The notes under the pieces are model-generated. The model was not told the DNA's origin and did not search any database. It saw only the letters and a program-made list of their open reading frames with translations. This document shows, piece by piece, positions 23,801-35,600 of a stretch of DNA of 64,000 bases. The translations under genes and the position numbers were made by a program. Every line of letters starts with the position of its first letter. The stretch's first letter is position 1. Source of the DNA: Gonium pectorale (taxonomy: Eukaryota > Chlorophyta > Chlorophyceae > Chlamydomonadales > Volvocaceae); the NCBI GenBank assembly GCA_001584585.1, contig LSYV01000016.1:2191127-2255126 (forward strand), read 5' to 3'.

Positions 23801-26800
23801 GAGAGCGTGCTCACCCGGCAATGGAGTCCAGCGCCCGGGCAAGACCGGCCATGTAAGGCGTTGGCCACAGGGCTCGTCGTGGACACCAGCGGCGAGAGGT
23901 GCGACGGCAGCGGCGGCAGCCGAACGCCCTGGACACGAAGGCGGTGTGCGCAGCCATGCCCGCGGCGAGCAAGGGTGAGTCCGCAAGAGACGCAGATGGA
24001 TGAACACGTCTACCGCACGTTGCGCAGTGCACCAGAGCCCCGAGAGCCAGGCCGTGCAGTGAACACGTGTGCGATGCATGGACACGTGCGCCGTACCTCC
24101 TGCACGGCGATCCGCCGGATGTCCAGCAGGTCCCAGACCTTGATGCCGCCCGCGGCGCCGCCAGTAGCCAGCCGGAGGCCACAGGCATCTGCGGACCGAA
24201 GGCGGCCCCTGTGCAGCCGAATCTGGACGTGGGGCGGATTCAGCGCGGCCGCCTGCGGCGCATGTGAGGATTGCCCGGAGTCGGTAAATGCGTTCCCGTC
24301 ACAGTTGCCAGCGCCCAGAGAGGCCTCACCTTGCTGTCCGCGCCATGGCCAGAGCCGCGCTTGCCGCTGAACTGTAGGCACCCGGAAGCTGTCACAGCAA
24401 TGTCGCGCTCAGCCGGGTTAACCGGGCCATCGGGCGCCCCTTCCCCCGCGCCCCGCAGCACTGTGTCCAGCTCCGCCTCCGACAGCGGCGTCACCAACAG
24501 CCGCCCATCGCTCTTTGCGACCACCAGCATGCCAAGGCTTGGGTAGGGGAAGATGGCCCTGAAGGGCAGGGGGAGAACAAGGTGCAAATCCACAAATTCA
24601 TGGACAAAGCCAAGCATTAGAGACCGCCGAACTACGGATTTTGTTGTGTAACACAGAGGTCGCTGCCCGGGAAACACGTCTGACCACAACGGGCACCGTA
24701 GACGTAAAGCGCGTGAGAGCCAGCGTGACCGAGTGCTAGCATCTACGACTGCAAGAGGGTGAAAGTGCCACACGCACGGCACCCAAACTCACCGTACGCC
24801 ATGTAAACAGGGCTTGACACGTACTGGGGCCTGCGCTGCTGCGAACATTACGCCGAGCAGCTGGAGCTGGCTCGGGTTTGCAGCCCACAGCAGGACAGAC
24901 CCTTGAGACGTCCCGGTAAGCAGCATCGCGCACTTGTGACTCAGCTCTCTGTCAGGTGCTCCACAGGGAGTAGCCCCCCGTGATCCTACTGCTGTTGCGC
25001 CACCGCAGGAAGCCTCCGCGGCGTCTTGCGGACACGAGCTCTGCCCGGGCTGCTGTCGGCCAAGCGGAGAGCTGCCGTCCTGGGCACCGCTGCCGCCAGA
25101 CCTCAGCTCCAGCACCGCAATCGCGGTCACGGTGCCGTGGTCGTGGCATCGCTTCACCGCGCGAAGCTGGCGGTCTGGGGCAGTGATGAGGCACACAGCA
25201 CCCTGGTCGTCCGCAGCGAATACCAGGCCCTACGGCACGGGGCAGAGGGGGCCATCGTTAATGAATGTAAGCTGCCTGGTGAGCACTGTCGATATCAAAA
25301 CCAGCACTTCCTGCCGCGCTGTGACTGCATCTTCAAAGTGCATATGCTCAGCTGACGATGCAAGGTCGCTGCAGGGAAAGCCAATGACCGGCTGTGAGCC
25401 TGTGACAGACGTAGCCAATACTCCTTAGAAAAGGGAAATGTGAAGGATTGCAGTGAGATACACGTCGAGGCAAAAGAGCCCTCTCGCCCAACCATGCGCA
25501 TTTACCCGGGCCTCAGCGATAGCCGTGATCTTAGCCGGTACCGACAACGCGCTCTCGCTGAGCTGAGCCCCCTTCCCGCCACAAGCCCCCGCCACGGGTA
25601 CAGAGTCGGCAGGCCAGCCGCCACCCGGAAGAGCGCAAGCGGGGCGCAGGTCGATCAGGCTGCTAGCGCTATCCGAGAGTTGCTCAAAAGGCCGCTGCCT
25701 GTGGAGCATGAACGGGCTGAGGCCGACGAAGATGACGTGCCCTGCATGAAATCCAGTTGGGGTTTCCACGATCAGCGGTAGGGAAGATAAGAGACATGTC
25801 CAAGCGACGGCTGCAGAGGACACTGGTTTCAACAGCTTGGATCCAGAGGTTGCCGCCTCAGACAGCAGAACGCACCTTTACCGTCCCCGAGCCAGAGCTG
25901 GCCGGGACTCGCGACGCACATCGCCGTCACGCTGGCGTTGGTGCACGCGAACGAGGCGCCGTCAAGCTCCGGTCCCAGCGCGTCCCCACATACGTGGACA
26001 CAGCCGTCGGCGTGGCCAGTGAACAGCGTGCACGTTGTGCGGTCCACAGCAGTGACTGCAGCGCAGTCAGGAGACGCGGTATAATAGGATGAGAAGAAGC
26101 AGGTTATTGGAGCGAGCCGATGAGGCGACGGTGAAGGAACGTGCCCCTCATTGGCCGCTAGCTCCGAAAATGATAATGCTGCGCTAGCCAAAGGGAACTG
26201 ACAGCCTTCCAAAGGTTCACTGCCAAGCCCACACACTAAGCTAGATGCAGCAATGGCATTGTGGGTGAGGAAACGGACTAGGGACCGTATGTGAATACCT
26301 GACACGTACTCGGCGGCAGAGCTGAGGGCCACGCGACTGCAGAAACCCTTCAGCGATGATGAGTACGACACAAGCGTGCCGCCGCAGTCTGCGCCGCCTC
26401 CCGCGATCGAAGCGGGTCCTTCTAGGCGTCTCCTGCGTTGCTCCTGCAGCACACCCCAAGCAAACAGGCTCGGTGCGGGTCAACGCTTGCGGACATGCCA
26501 TGTGCACTTGCAAGCCTGCAACCCACCTGCCCAAGAGGCCGCCCGAGGACGGCCATAAGTACGGCAGCCTCGGAGGAGGCACTGCCGGTACCTGCCCATG
26601 ATGCCGGCTGACAGCTGTTGCCGGGAGCTGCTGGACCGCGCGACCCGTACGCGCCGGGGGCCGCCCGCCACTCCGGCCCGTCCACAATCCCAGCGTACCG
26701 CGGCCTCGTGTCCGTCGGCACAAAACGCAGGCTCTCCACTGGGGCTCTGTGGTCACTCAATCTGCAAGAGGAACATGAACGTTTCAACATGACATGCGTC

Positions 26801-27761
26801 TGCCCCGCCCTGTGCTCCTGAAGCGCCCTACGACACAGCTGCTGCTCGTCGATGCCTCGAAGGAATGGCAAGCGCGCGTGCCGCACCTCAACGGACCAGG
26901 CCTGAAGGCTATTGTGCAGCTGTCGGCCCCAGGGGCCACCGCGCGTTGTCCCGAGCCCGGGTCCGCTGCAGAGCAGCTGCCCACATTCGCAGGTGAAGAT
27001 ACTGTGGGGGCAGCGAATTGGAAAGGTGCGCCAGTAGTCTCCAGGTCCTTGACACCATCAGGGAAAAGTCCCGGTGTGCTGCAAGACACAAGGCAAGGGG
27101 AGCGATTAGCGAGTTGAAGAAACGACTCCTGGGGCTTAGCCAGCTGGTGAGTGCTTGCGAATCCAGAGCTCAAGAGCGTCCAGCCTTATCCCCGGCTGGC
27201 AGGTGCTGTACCCACACGAAACGAGCTTCACCTGATGGAAGGGCGTGATGAACGCCACTGGAGTGCTGCGAGTGCCCTTAGCAAGGCAGAGCATGCCACG
27301 CCTGCGCAGGCCTTGGTTGCGGTGCGTACACGGTGGACGGCATCTGTAACTATCAGTCCTCGGTCCAGGGCCTCAGAGCGCCGAGCCTAGAGAGGGGCAG
27401 GGTACCGGTACGCAGCACCGCCATGGGACTGCCGGTTAGGAGCAGCCCACAATGTTCTTGACGTGAAATCGAGGGTTACCTTCGCTCGTGCAATACATTG
27501 CTGTATTTGAGCACCAGGAGGAGCAGGTAATGGACGTGTCATTTGCAAAAGCAGTTCCCCTACAAGCCACCCGCACAGGACCCTCCCGTAAACCTGCGTG
27601 CCCCGACTCCTTGCCCGCACTCCAATCCCCCCACATGCGCACCTGGAGAGCAGTATCAGCAGGGTCGCCATGCGGCATGACAGCTGGTGGCCGGTGACGA
27701 CTGAACTGTCGGAGACAGACATATTTGCATTAAACCGATCACTATGCATTCGTGCCGTCAT
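17813..27761 (-). CDS. WD40-repeat / TKL-type protein kinase fusion
   Basis: 23 exons join in frame to 2,017 residues: 27643-27761, 27480-27559, 27232-27343, 26887-27078, 26527-26761, 26299-26443, 25876-26055, 25506-25741, 24793-25229, 24330-24558, 24097-24252, 23815-23928, 22464-23491, 21749-22267, 21384-21465, 21182-21240, 20508-20959, 20198-20271, 19829-20102, 19599-19672, 19283-19384, 18984-19126, 17813-18824. Residues 40-707 are WD40-like (blades such as LFTGHADGCVHV and LATGGAAGGIKVWDLLD). Residues 708-1260 are a disordered Ala/Gly/Ser linker. The kinase has VGSGAEGRVW (1270-1279), AVK with Lys1291, a 130-residue insert, helix-C Glu1441, HGDLRSPN (Asp1549; the usual Arg of HRD is Gly), DFG 1567-1569, APE 1594-1596 and a final RPTF element. 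All phosphotransfer residues are present, so it is probably an active TKL (Raf-like) Ser/Thr/Tyr kinase. A 340-residue tail follows. The first two exons and the ATG are the least certain. Confidence 0.85.
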
Positions 27762-30317
27762 TTGGGACAGTGCTTGCCTGGCCCTCGCCTGGTGCGAATC
27801 AGGCTCAGGTTAAAGTATGGCAGCGCCAGCGTATCTTCTCATCTGGCTTGCGGCATGTACAATCCAGCAGCTGAACACACTGTCCCACGTTGAGCAGGCA
27901 AGCTACGGCAAAAGCGAAGCTGGTATAAAACTAGGTGGCCAGGAAGGGCTAATAGTCCATTTTTTGCATCAGTTGCGTAGCAAGCGTCAGAAATGGGTGG
28001 ATGCAAAGATGGAAGCTAAATAGAAAGAACCTGTCAGCGTTCTTGCAAGGGGACGTTGAATGCGTTCATCACATGCGGCCTGGTCGGGATTACGTAGGAT
28101 GCTCGGAACGAAGGTGGAAGCTTTTGGATTTGTCATATGTCAACTGCCGTACATCCTGTGCGGTACGCACTGTAACCCTGCTAGCAGGCAAGAATCTCCT
28201 TAATAAGTTAGCAGATTTTGGCCAAAGGTTGCTGACTCGCAGTGGCACGGCACGTGCTGTCCTGGCCGCGCAGCCACGCCGAAGGCAGTCTTGCGCGTGC
28301 CACTATGACAAGCACAGCAGTAGCATCGCATAATCGCCCCAGTAACACCACATACTGTACGGTAATGGCCACAACAACACACGCGTGCCTGACACTGCAC
28401 AGCTAAGTCACGCCGAAGTTGCCGGCAAGGACGCCAGTGTCCTTCCAACTGCTGAAGCTCGGCGCGCAGAGCCGCAGCGTTTATTCCCTACCACCCCGCG
28501 CTCATGCGGCGCACAGCCCATGCACACCCTGCGCTGCGGCTCATTAACGACCCGGATCGAGCACTTCAGATCGAGCACTCACGGTAAAAACAGAGAACTC
28601 TGCAGAGCAATGGGGAGCCCGGTCCACGATGCATCCCAACAAACTCCCAAGGTGAGCTCGCGGACATTACTGACATGCCCCTCGACCATCCATCAGTAAC
28701 TTGAAACAAAGGATGGATGGGATTTGCACTGCCCATCTGAATCGCCACGGGGAGTTAGAGAGGGGCCGACACTGGTAATCGGCTCGCCGGCGCTCATTAC
28801 CATTGGCGGGGCGTGGCGGCGCAGCTGTCCGCTACATGCCGCTTACCGAAGCACATCAGGCGTCCAACTTGCAGTCGTGACCCTATCCCATGCGGCCGCT
28901 AGTGCACCAACAGCCTCACCTGTTCCCTGAGCGGCCTGTTTCACCCAGCGTTCCTGCTTCCTGTGTTCCGCCCGTCAGTGCGCTACATGGCAGGGCCGCC
29001 AAAAGCAGCCCAGCACGCTACAGAACGCGCACGCCTCGTCGGGCAGGTCCTTATCGCTGCCACCTTCCAAGTTGGCGCAGGCAGGGTTGGCGCGAAGGCC
29101 CGCCGGCTGTCGCGCAGGACAGTGAGGCGCAGGGGGTCGCCATCAGCAGCCGCTGGCGAACGACTGCAGAGAGGGCCGATAGCGGAAGCGACCACAGGTG
29201 AAATGGCTCTCGGGAGGGCACTGCAAGCAAAGCTTCCCGGGGCAAATGTTGCCCGTCAACAACGGGCAGGTGGTGAAGGCTGCTGCTGCGGCGGCCAATA
29301 GGGATCGAGCGCCGCGCCGGACATAGCCCGCTTGGGGCGTCCAGCACCTCGCAGGCCGGGGCAAGCCAGCGCTGGCAGTCACTGGCAGTCAAGCGGGCTT
29401 GGCCAAGAGACACCGCATGTCAATGGCCCACAAGAGTTTTTGCAGGGTAACCAGCAGCTCCGTTACGCAGCTGACCGTTCACCGGCAGCGGCATCACGCA
29501 TCAGCCAAGGCATGGTATAATTTGTATGCCGCCGCCTGCCCAGAACACCAGCCCCCGCAAGACATGAAGGTCGTCTCGCCAGTGCGGAGCGCTGCCAGTA
29601 GCGGTTGCACCATTGCTGCTGCCGAAGGGCATGGTCGGGCCACAGGCGCAGCACTGCATACGGAACTGCACGCAGCAGTCCAACGCCGTGCGCCCCGGAC
29701 GCCGCAGGCTGCTAGCCGTACACACGGCCGTACAGACCAGGCACGCCTGCTGCGGTCATGTACGCGCCCAGGCCGTGCACCATAGCGGCGGTCCGTTCTA
29801 AGGCGCTGGAGCGTGGAGTCACCGCAACCTCTATGTGAACGCAGAGTCAGCGAGACTGAGGCCCCAGGAGCCAAAGGACTGGGGCTCCCGAACGCCGTGT
29901 GCTCCATCGGCGGCCGTTGGCTGTTCCCAACGAGCCTCGAAACGGCTAAGCAGCAAATTGTCGCTGCACACGCCGTAGGTTCAGCAGCGCGCAAGCGTAA
30001 AGCTCTTCGGCAGCATAAACGCTGTTGCCTCGTTGTTCGTCAAATATCAACGTTCCACGAAACAGCACGCATCTCAAACCCACAGCAAGGTGAGCTCGCA
30101 AACTGGCACTGACACTCGTTGTCTAAGCGCAGAACTGCATACAGTTAGTATAAACACAGCACTCCTAAATAGACGATCATACCATATCAAGGGTAGCAAC
30201 ACGACGAAATGATTGGTTTCGGTGGCCCAGAAATCCTGTGTGTCCTTGGCTCAATGTATAAGAAATCTGTATGCGCATTCAGAATCCTGATACGTTTTGC
30301 TGAATTGTCCACTATTC
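27762..30317. other. divergent intergenic region, no gene supported
   Basis: About 2.5 kb between the minus-strand kinase gene and the plus-strand SOUL gene. Open frames on both strands at 28890-29994 overlap and lack recognisable domains. Two AAG-GTGAGCTCGC donor-like sequences on the plus strand (near 28649 and 30089) could belong to untranslated or N-terminal exons of the SOUL gene, but I could not connect them with confidence. Confidence 0.4.
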
Positions 30318-31628
30318 ATGCACAAGCAGGCGTGCAGGCTCAGAGGCCTGCGCACTAGCCGGGAGGCGTGTGGCACTCGGCAATTATTGTTTGAAACCAC
30401 TCACAGGCGACAGATAAGGGAGCGTCGCTGTCAACCACCCAATTCCTTCTTGAGCGGCCTGTCCAAAATCCTTGGGGGCGATAATGGAAAGGCCAGTACT
30501 CAAGAGCCTAACCCGTCGGAGGAGCGGTCGACAGTGGATAAGCTGCTCACTCCCAGCCAGTCCGCGAAACCCGTCTTTCCACCTTACACAGTCGTTCGGA
30601 AAACGCCCGAGTACGCCCTCAGGTATTATACAAGGATCATGGATACTGTGATGGCTCCTTCTATGACCTCCGCTCAGCTGTATTAGGTATTGGACAGCAC
30701 CCGCATGGGCAGGGACAGTAACCGAAAGCCACGTGCATGTTGCCGATGTGGCCGGACGCGGCATGTCTTCTATTCCCCACACGCCCGCCCCCCCCCCCGC
30801 CGCAGGCTATACGACGTCTTTCCCGTTGTGGAAATGGATTATCAGCGCCGCGAGGAGGGCTACGCCTCCCTAGGAGGCTACATTGACGGTGGCAATGCGT
30901 CGGGAGCTCGCTTCGCATACTCCCAGCCCGTTGTCATGTGCTATACGCCAGAGGTGAGCTCAGCCCACCCATCGCACACAAATACACACATGCGGTGCGC
31001 AGCAGGTAGGGTGGGGCTACCACACCGTTCTGCGCGAAGGCAGTTGGCCCACCCTAAGTCTTGAGGTCCTCCATCGTGTCCCTTACCTGGCAGGCCCAAC
31101 GAGAAACGGTATTTGGACACCAGCAGATGGCAATTAATCAATGTATATCACATGCCCTTGCAGGGCCGCAAGATCATGCAGATGTTTGTTGGAGCCCGGC
31201 GAGACACGGCAGCGGGCGACAACGCTGCGGCCCTCTCCATCGCGTCCCTGCCCGCGCCCAATGAGCCGTCGGTGCGGCTCAACGTGTCGGGCGGGGAGCT
31301 GGTGGCAGTTATGCAGTTTGAGGGATACATCACGCCGGCCAACGCGGAGAGCGTGCGGCAGCGGCTACTGGCGTGCCTGCGGCAAGGTGCGTGTGATATG
31401 GGTGCATGCTGCGGGAACTTTGGTAGACCGTGTGCAGCCGTGCGCCAGTCGCTCCTGTCGCTTTCGCGTCCTGATGTTTGCTCTCTCGGGCTGTCCGAAT
31501 GCCGCACTGCAGATGGCATTCAAGTGGCGGAGGCGGAAGCAGCGGGCTGCTTCCGTTGCGCGCAGTACGGAGCCGTTTACCAACTAGGGGAGCGCCTCAA
31601 CGAGCTCATGCTGCAGGTCAAGGTCTAA
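30318..31628 (+). CDS. SOUL-family heme-binding-type protein
   Basis: Four exons: 30318-30622, 30806-30953, 31164-31386, 31513-31628; phases 2, 0, 1; 263 residues ending in TAA. The SOUL domain starts near residue 85 with an F-P-P-Y-T-V-V-R segment, then T-P-E-Y-A-L-R-L-Y and a G-Y-A-S-L-G-G-Y-I-D-G-G-N block. It continues with S-Q-P-V-V-M (the usual M-T-x-P-V strand), M-Q-M-F-V, and a central F-E-G-Y element; the final strand is C-R-C-like aromatic/Tyr-rich before a helical end. SOUL/HBP proteins bind heme or tetrapyrroles, and in Chlamydomonas relatives occur in the eyespot and plastoglobules. The first 60 residues are Arg/Ser/Thr-rich and could be a plastid transit peptide. The ATG at 30318 is provisional, because an acceptor-like CAG at 30404-30406 may mark an upstream intron instead. 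Confidence 0.85.
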
Positions 31629-32665
31629 GGTTTCGACGTCAGATCTTTGGTTTATTGACTAGGCGCTGGACTCTGTCCAGTCTACATGGACTTCGGCGGA
31701 ACGACGGACTAGCGATGCAGGGGTGCTAAGGCAGCAGCGCGTGTCTTACCCGTGCCACATGTACGTGTTGGCCCAGAGGTGACGGTTGCGGCGGGCCAGC
31801 CGCGCCATGGAAGGCGGAATGTGCCGCAGCAAGCATGCGACTAAAATGTGCTTAGGCAGAAGCCTTGTGAAAGTGAGTTCAGTTGTTATGGCGGTGAGGT
31901 GCAGGCGGGTGCTATATCTGTTCGTGTTCGGTCTGGTTTCGAAGCTTGGACAACTACCGGTATCCAACTCTGTCCTCGCAGGGCCTGCTCGGACACATGC
32001 ATAGTTCACCTATTCTCTGCAAAGGTGCAGCGTGGTTGTATTGCGGCAAGGCTCGGCTTTCCGAACCAGCATGCCGCTGTACGATACTTGGCAGTGCTGT
32101 GTGTGCATTTGCCTGATGTATTTTCAAAGCTCAGGCGGTGTGCAATGAATGCCCGCCACAGGAACAGACCGGAAACTTCTGGAAAGATCATTGCATGGTA
32201 CATCATTGAAGCCCGAGGCTTTATCACCGGGTGCAATAATCTGCAGACAGACGCGTTGCCATCCGAAGTTGCCGATGGGGGCCATGGCCTCTCCGCAGGA
32301 CACATGACTCGGTCATTGCGTTGCGCACTTGGTCCAAGAGCCTAGATCAGTAACAAGACAAGTCGGTCACGGATACATGTGCTTGTCAACCGACGATACC
32401 CATGTGACTGCTGAATCCACCAGCACACACCAGCAATCTCGACGGTGCTGCGACCTACGGCTTCACAGATAATTCGCGCGCCACATGTATGTATACGAAC
32501 ACAAATTGCAGTTACGATATGACACTATGTACTGGAACCCGCCGCCTCGCGATGCTCTATTAATGAAGACATCAATTTGTATATCTACAGGGATGTTCAT
32601 CACCCGGTTAGCAAAGGTCCACCGACACTCGCAACCTACTCCAGCTTCTCTGCGTCCCCACCAGT
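31629..32665. other. intergenic between convergent genes
   Basis: About 1 kb between the SOUL stop and the stop of the giant coiled-coil gene. It should hold two 3' untranslated regions. No TGTAA was found on either strand in the expected orientation, and no gene is visible. Confidence 0.5.
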
Positions 32666-35600
32666 TCACACTCGCTTGCGAGGGCTCTTGGTGCCAATGC
32701 CGACGCCCGATGGCAGGAAGAGCGCCTTCTCCCACTCAACGCCAGGATCTCCACGGTGCGCACCGGATAGGCCTGAAGCCCGGACCTCCAGCGATAGGTG
32801 CGCGGCGGTCGAGCGGTCCATTGAAGGCCACATACCGGGATCGGCCCGCTCCACAAACGTGAAGCCGTCATTGTAGTACTGATCATGAACCCGGGGCTGT
32901 GCCGCTACCTCTGCGCGCGACTCCGCACCATTGTCGCGCCCGGGCTTGAGCGGCGTCGGATTCCTACTGCCAGTGGCCTGGCTGATCAGTGCGATGTCGT
33001 GGAGCATGGTAAGGTAGGGCGTGCGGTAGCGCGTGGCGGGCTGCGCCACCTCCCCCGCACCGCCGTCTGCAGATGATTCACCGTCGTATGTGCCGGGGAT
33101 GCTGCCGTCATCAATGCTCCGCAACGTGCTGCCGGGGCTGCGGCGCGTCTGGCTGTGGGATGGTGAGCCGGGCCGCATCTGGGACGTGCCCGGCGGGTAC
33201 CAGGGGCCGTAGCTGGGGCCCGGGATGGGCATGCTGCCCGGGCTGGAGCGCCGGCTGCGGCTGGAAGGTGAGGCAGACGGGGCGTAAGCGCGCCTGCGCG
33301 GACTGAGGCTCTCACCGCCCATGTAATCTGTGCGGTGTTCCCGGCCGCGCACGTGTTCCCCGCCTCCATCCCTATCGGCCCAATCTGCATGCCGCCCAGC
33401 ACCGGCAGACTTAGCGCTTTTGGGCAACTCGGCCGGTTCTGCCCGGGACTCAAGGTCGAAGAAGCGCAGCGGCGTCCGCGATTCGGCCTCCTGAACGGTT
33501 GAGCCCGCCGATGCGTCCCTGAGGCGCTTCTCAGCCGTTGACGGCGCCGCCGCAGTGGGCCGCTGCGAATGCCCCTCAGTGGCGTGCTCGTAGGGCGGAT
33601 GCGAGGGCGGATGCGGCTGGAAGTGCAGCTGCTGCGGCGGGGCCGTGGCGCCGCTGTTGGAAGGGCGGCGCGGCGCGCCGGCGGGACCGGCTGGTTCCAA
33701 AGAGACCGGGCCTTCCAGCGCGATGGTGCCAATGACAATGTCTGAGCCGGTCGTTCGCCGGCTGCTGCTTTGTTTGTGCGCCTGCGCCACAGCCAGGCGC
33801 TGGTTAATGTTCGTCTGGTGGGAGTTGATGCGCGCCAGGAGCAATGCGTACTCAGCCTCCTCCGATTGGGTGAGCGTCCCTGCAACAGCAGCAGCATGTG
33901 GCAGGGCCATGCGCATCGTAGATCAATAACAGTCACAAAGGAAAGTGCTGCGCAGAAGGCCTTGAAGCATACTACATCAATAAGAAGCAAGTGATGAAGG
34001 CTTATGATAGCCGGTGTCAGTCCATATTCTTGCTTTGCCCATACGAGAAGTGAAAGCACCTACTTTACATATGCTAACGAACCCTTTACCCAGACGTGCC
34101 TTTTCGCTTCAGGGCGTCCAGTCGGCTGGAGTCTGCGACGAGGTTGTAGCGCAGGTCCTCCACCTCCCGCTCTGCCTGCTGAACCGTTCTGGCCAGGGGC
34201 GCGTTGTTCCTCGCTGCCGGCTGCTTGACCGCTACACCATCCGCCACGGGCTCCTGTCTCTTGGCGGACTTGGATGCGGAGCGGGACCTAGGAGGATCCA
34301 GGGAAACCGACCGCTGCAAGGCCCCGACTGAAGAGCTGGGATCGCTGCCGCCCAAGGATGCCCGAGCGGTTGGGCTGTTGCGGCGCATGATCTTGGTAGA
34401 CTGGGCTGCGTTCGCAGTGGGCTTGCGGAGGATTAGCATGTTCTGACTAGAGAGATCGTCCAAAATGCTGCCGCCAGCAGCAGCAGCAGCCGCGCGTGCC
34501 GACGCGGCTGGTGCTCGCCCAGTGGAGGCGGGTCGCCTCTCGGACGAGCGGCCGCGGGAGCTGGATCGTCGGTGGTTGACAGTCTCCAGAGCAGCGACCT
34601 GCGCAGACACCCGTAAGTAAGAAACACTAAGTATTTTACGGGACAAAGAAAGATTGTATATCAGCGATTCGGCATGACCGTAGCCTTACCTCTTGTTGTA
34701 GGTGAGCAGTATTCTCCTCTGCCGTCTGCAGACGCTGATTCTGCTGACCCAGCTGATGCACAACGTTGTCCAGCTCAATCTGCAGCCGGGCGTTCTCCGC
34801 ATTGCTCGATGCGATGGCGTCGCTCTGGCCCTGCAGCGCCAGCTGCACGGGTAACCAGCGGGGGCGGGCGTTTGTACCGCAGCTTAATAGCGCGCGAGGC
34901 AATAAATAGGCAGAAGCCGAAACGAGGCACATACAAAGCACCTGTTGAACCTATTCGCCATCATAATCTTGAGAACGGCCCGCTGACACCGCTACACCCG
35001 AACATGTCCGTCAAAGCCCATGTCCAAATGAGCACCGTGACGCACTCGAGATTCGTAGGCGCTGGCTTCATAGAAGCTTCGCTCCTCATTGGAGCGGTCA
35101 AGCCGAGCCCGGAGCTCCGCCACCTCAGCAAGGAGCATATTGACCTGGTCCTCAAGGACGGCGCTGCGTGACAAGAGCATGCACATAACATGCATCAGCG
35201 TCTGGAAACAAGAAGCCGGATGTCCTAGCGAGGCGTCGCGGCCCGGGCACAGACACCAACGAGGAGCTCAGCAGTAGTGACCCACGGGTCGCACCTGCGC
35301 TCACACTCGACCCGGAGCCGCTCTGACAGCGCAGAGATCTCGCTCTCGGCAGCACGGTGGGCTTCCTCCGCGCGTTGGGTGCGGCTCTGCAGCTTGGCGA
35401 GCTTGTGTTGTGCGGTGTCCAGTTCAGCCTATGCAAAGGAAGAAACGTTCTTTCATCTTGTCGTTCCCTGGAGAACAACTCAAAGGCGGGGATGCTGAAC
35501 GAGCACTCTCTTTACTGAATTGCGGGAGTGCTCAATGCACAAGCGCACAGCAAAGACACAAACCGACCTCCAAAGAAGCAAGCCGGCTTGCTGATGCAGA

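Noticed and set aside
30788..30798. Run of 11 C as a possible sequencing error
   Set aside because: It sits in the polypyrimidine tract directly before the SOUL exon 2 acceptor, and exon phase is intact.
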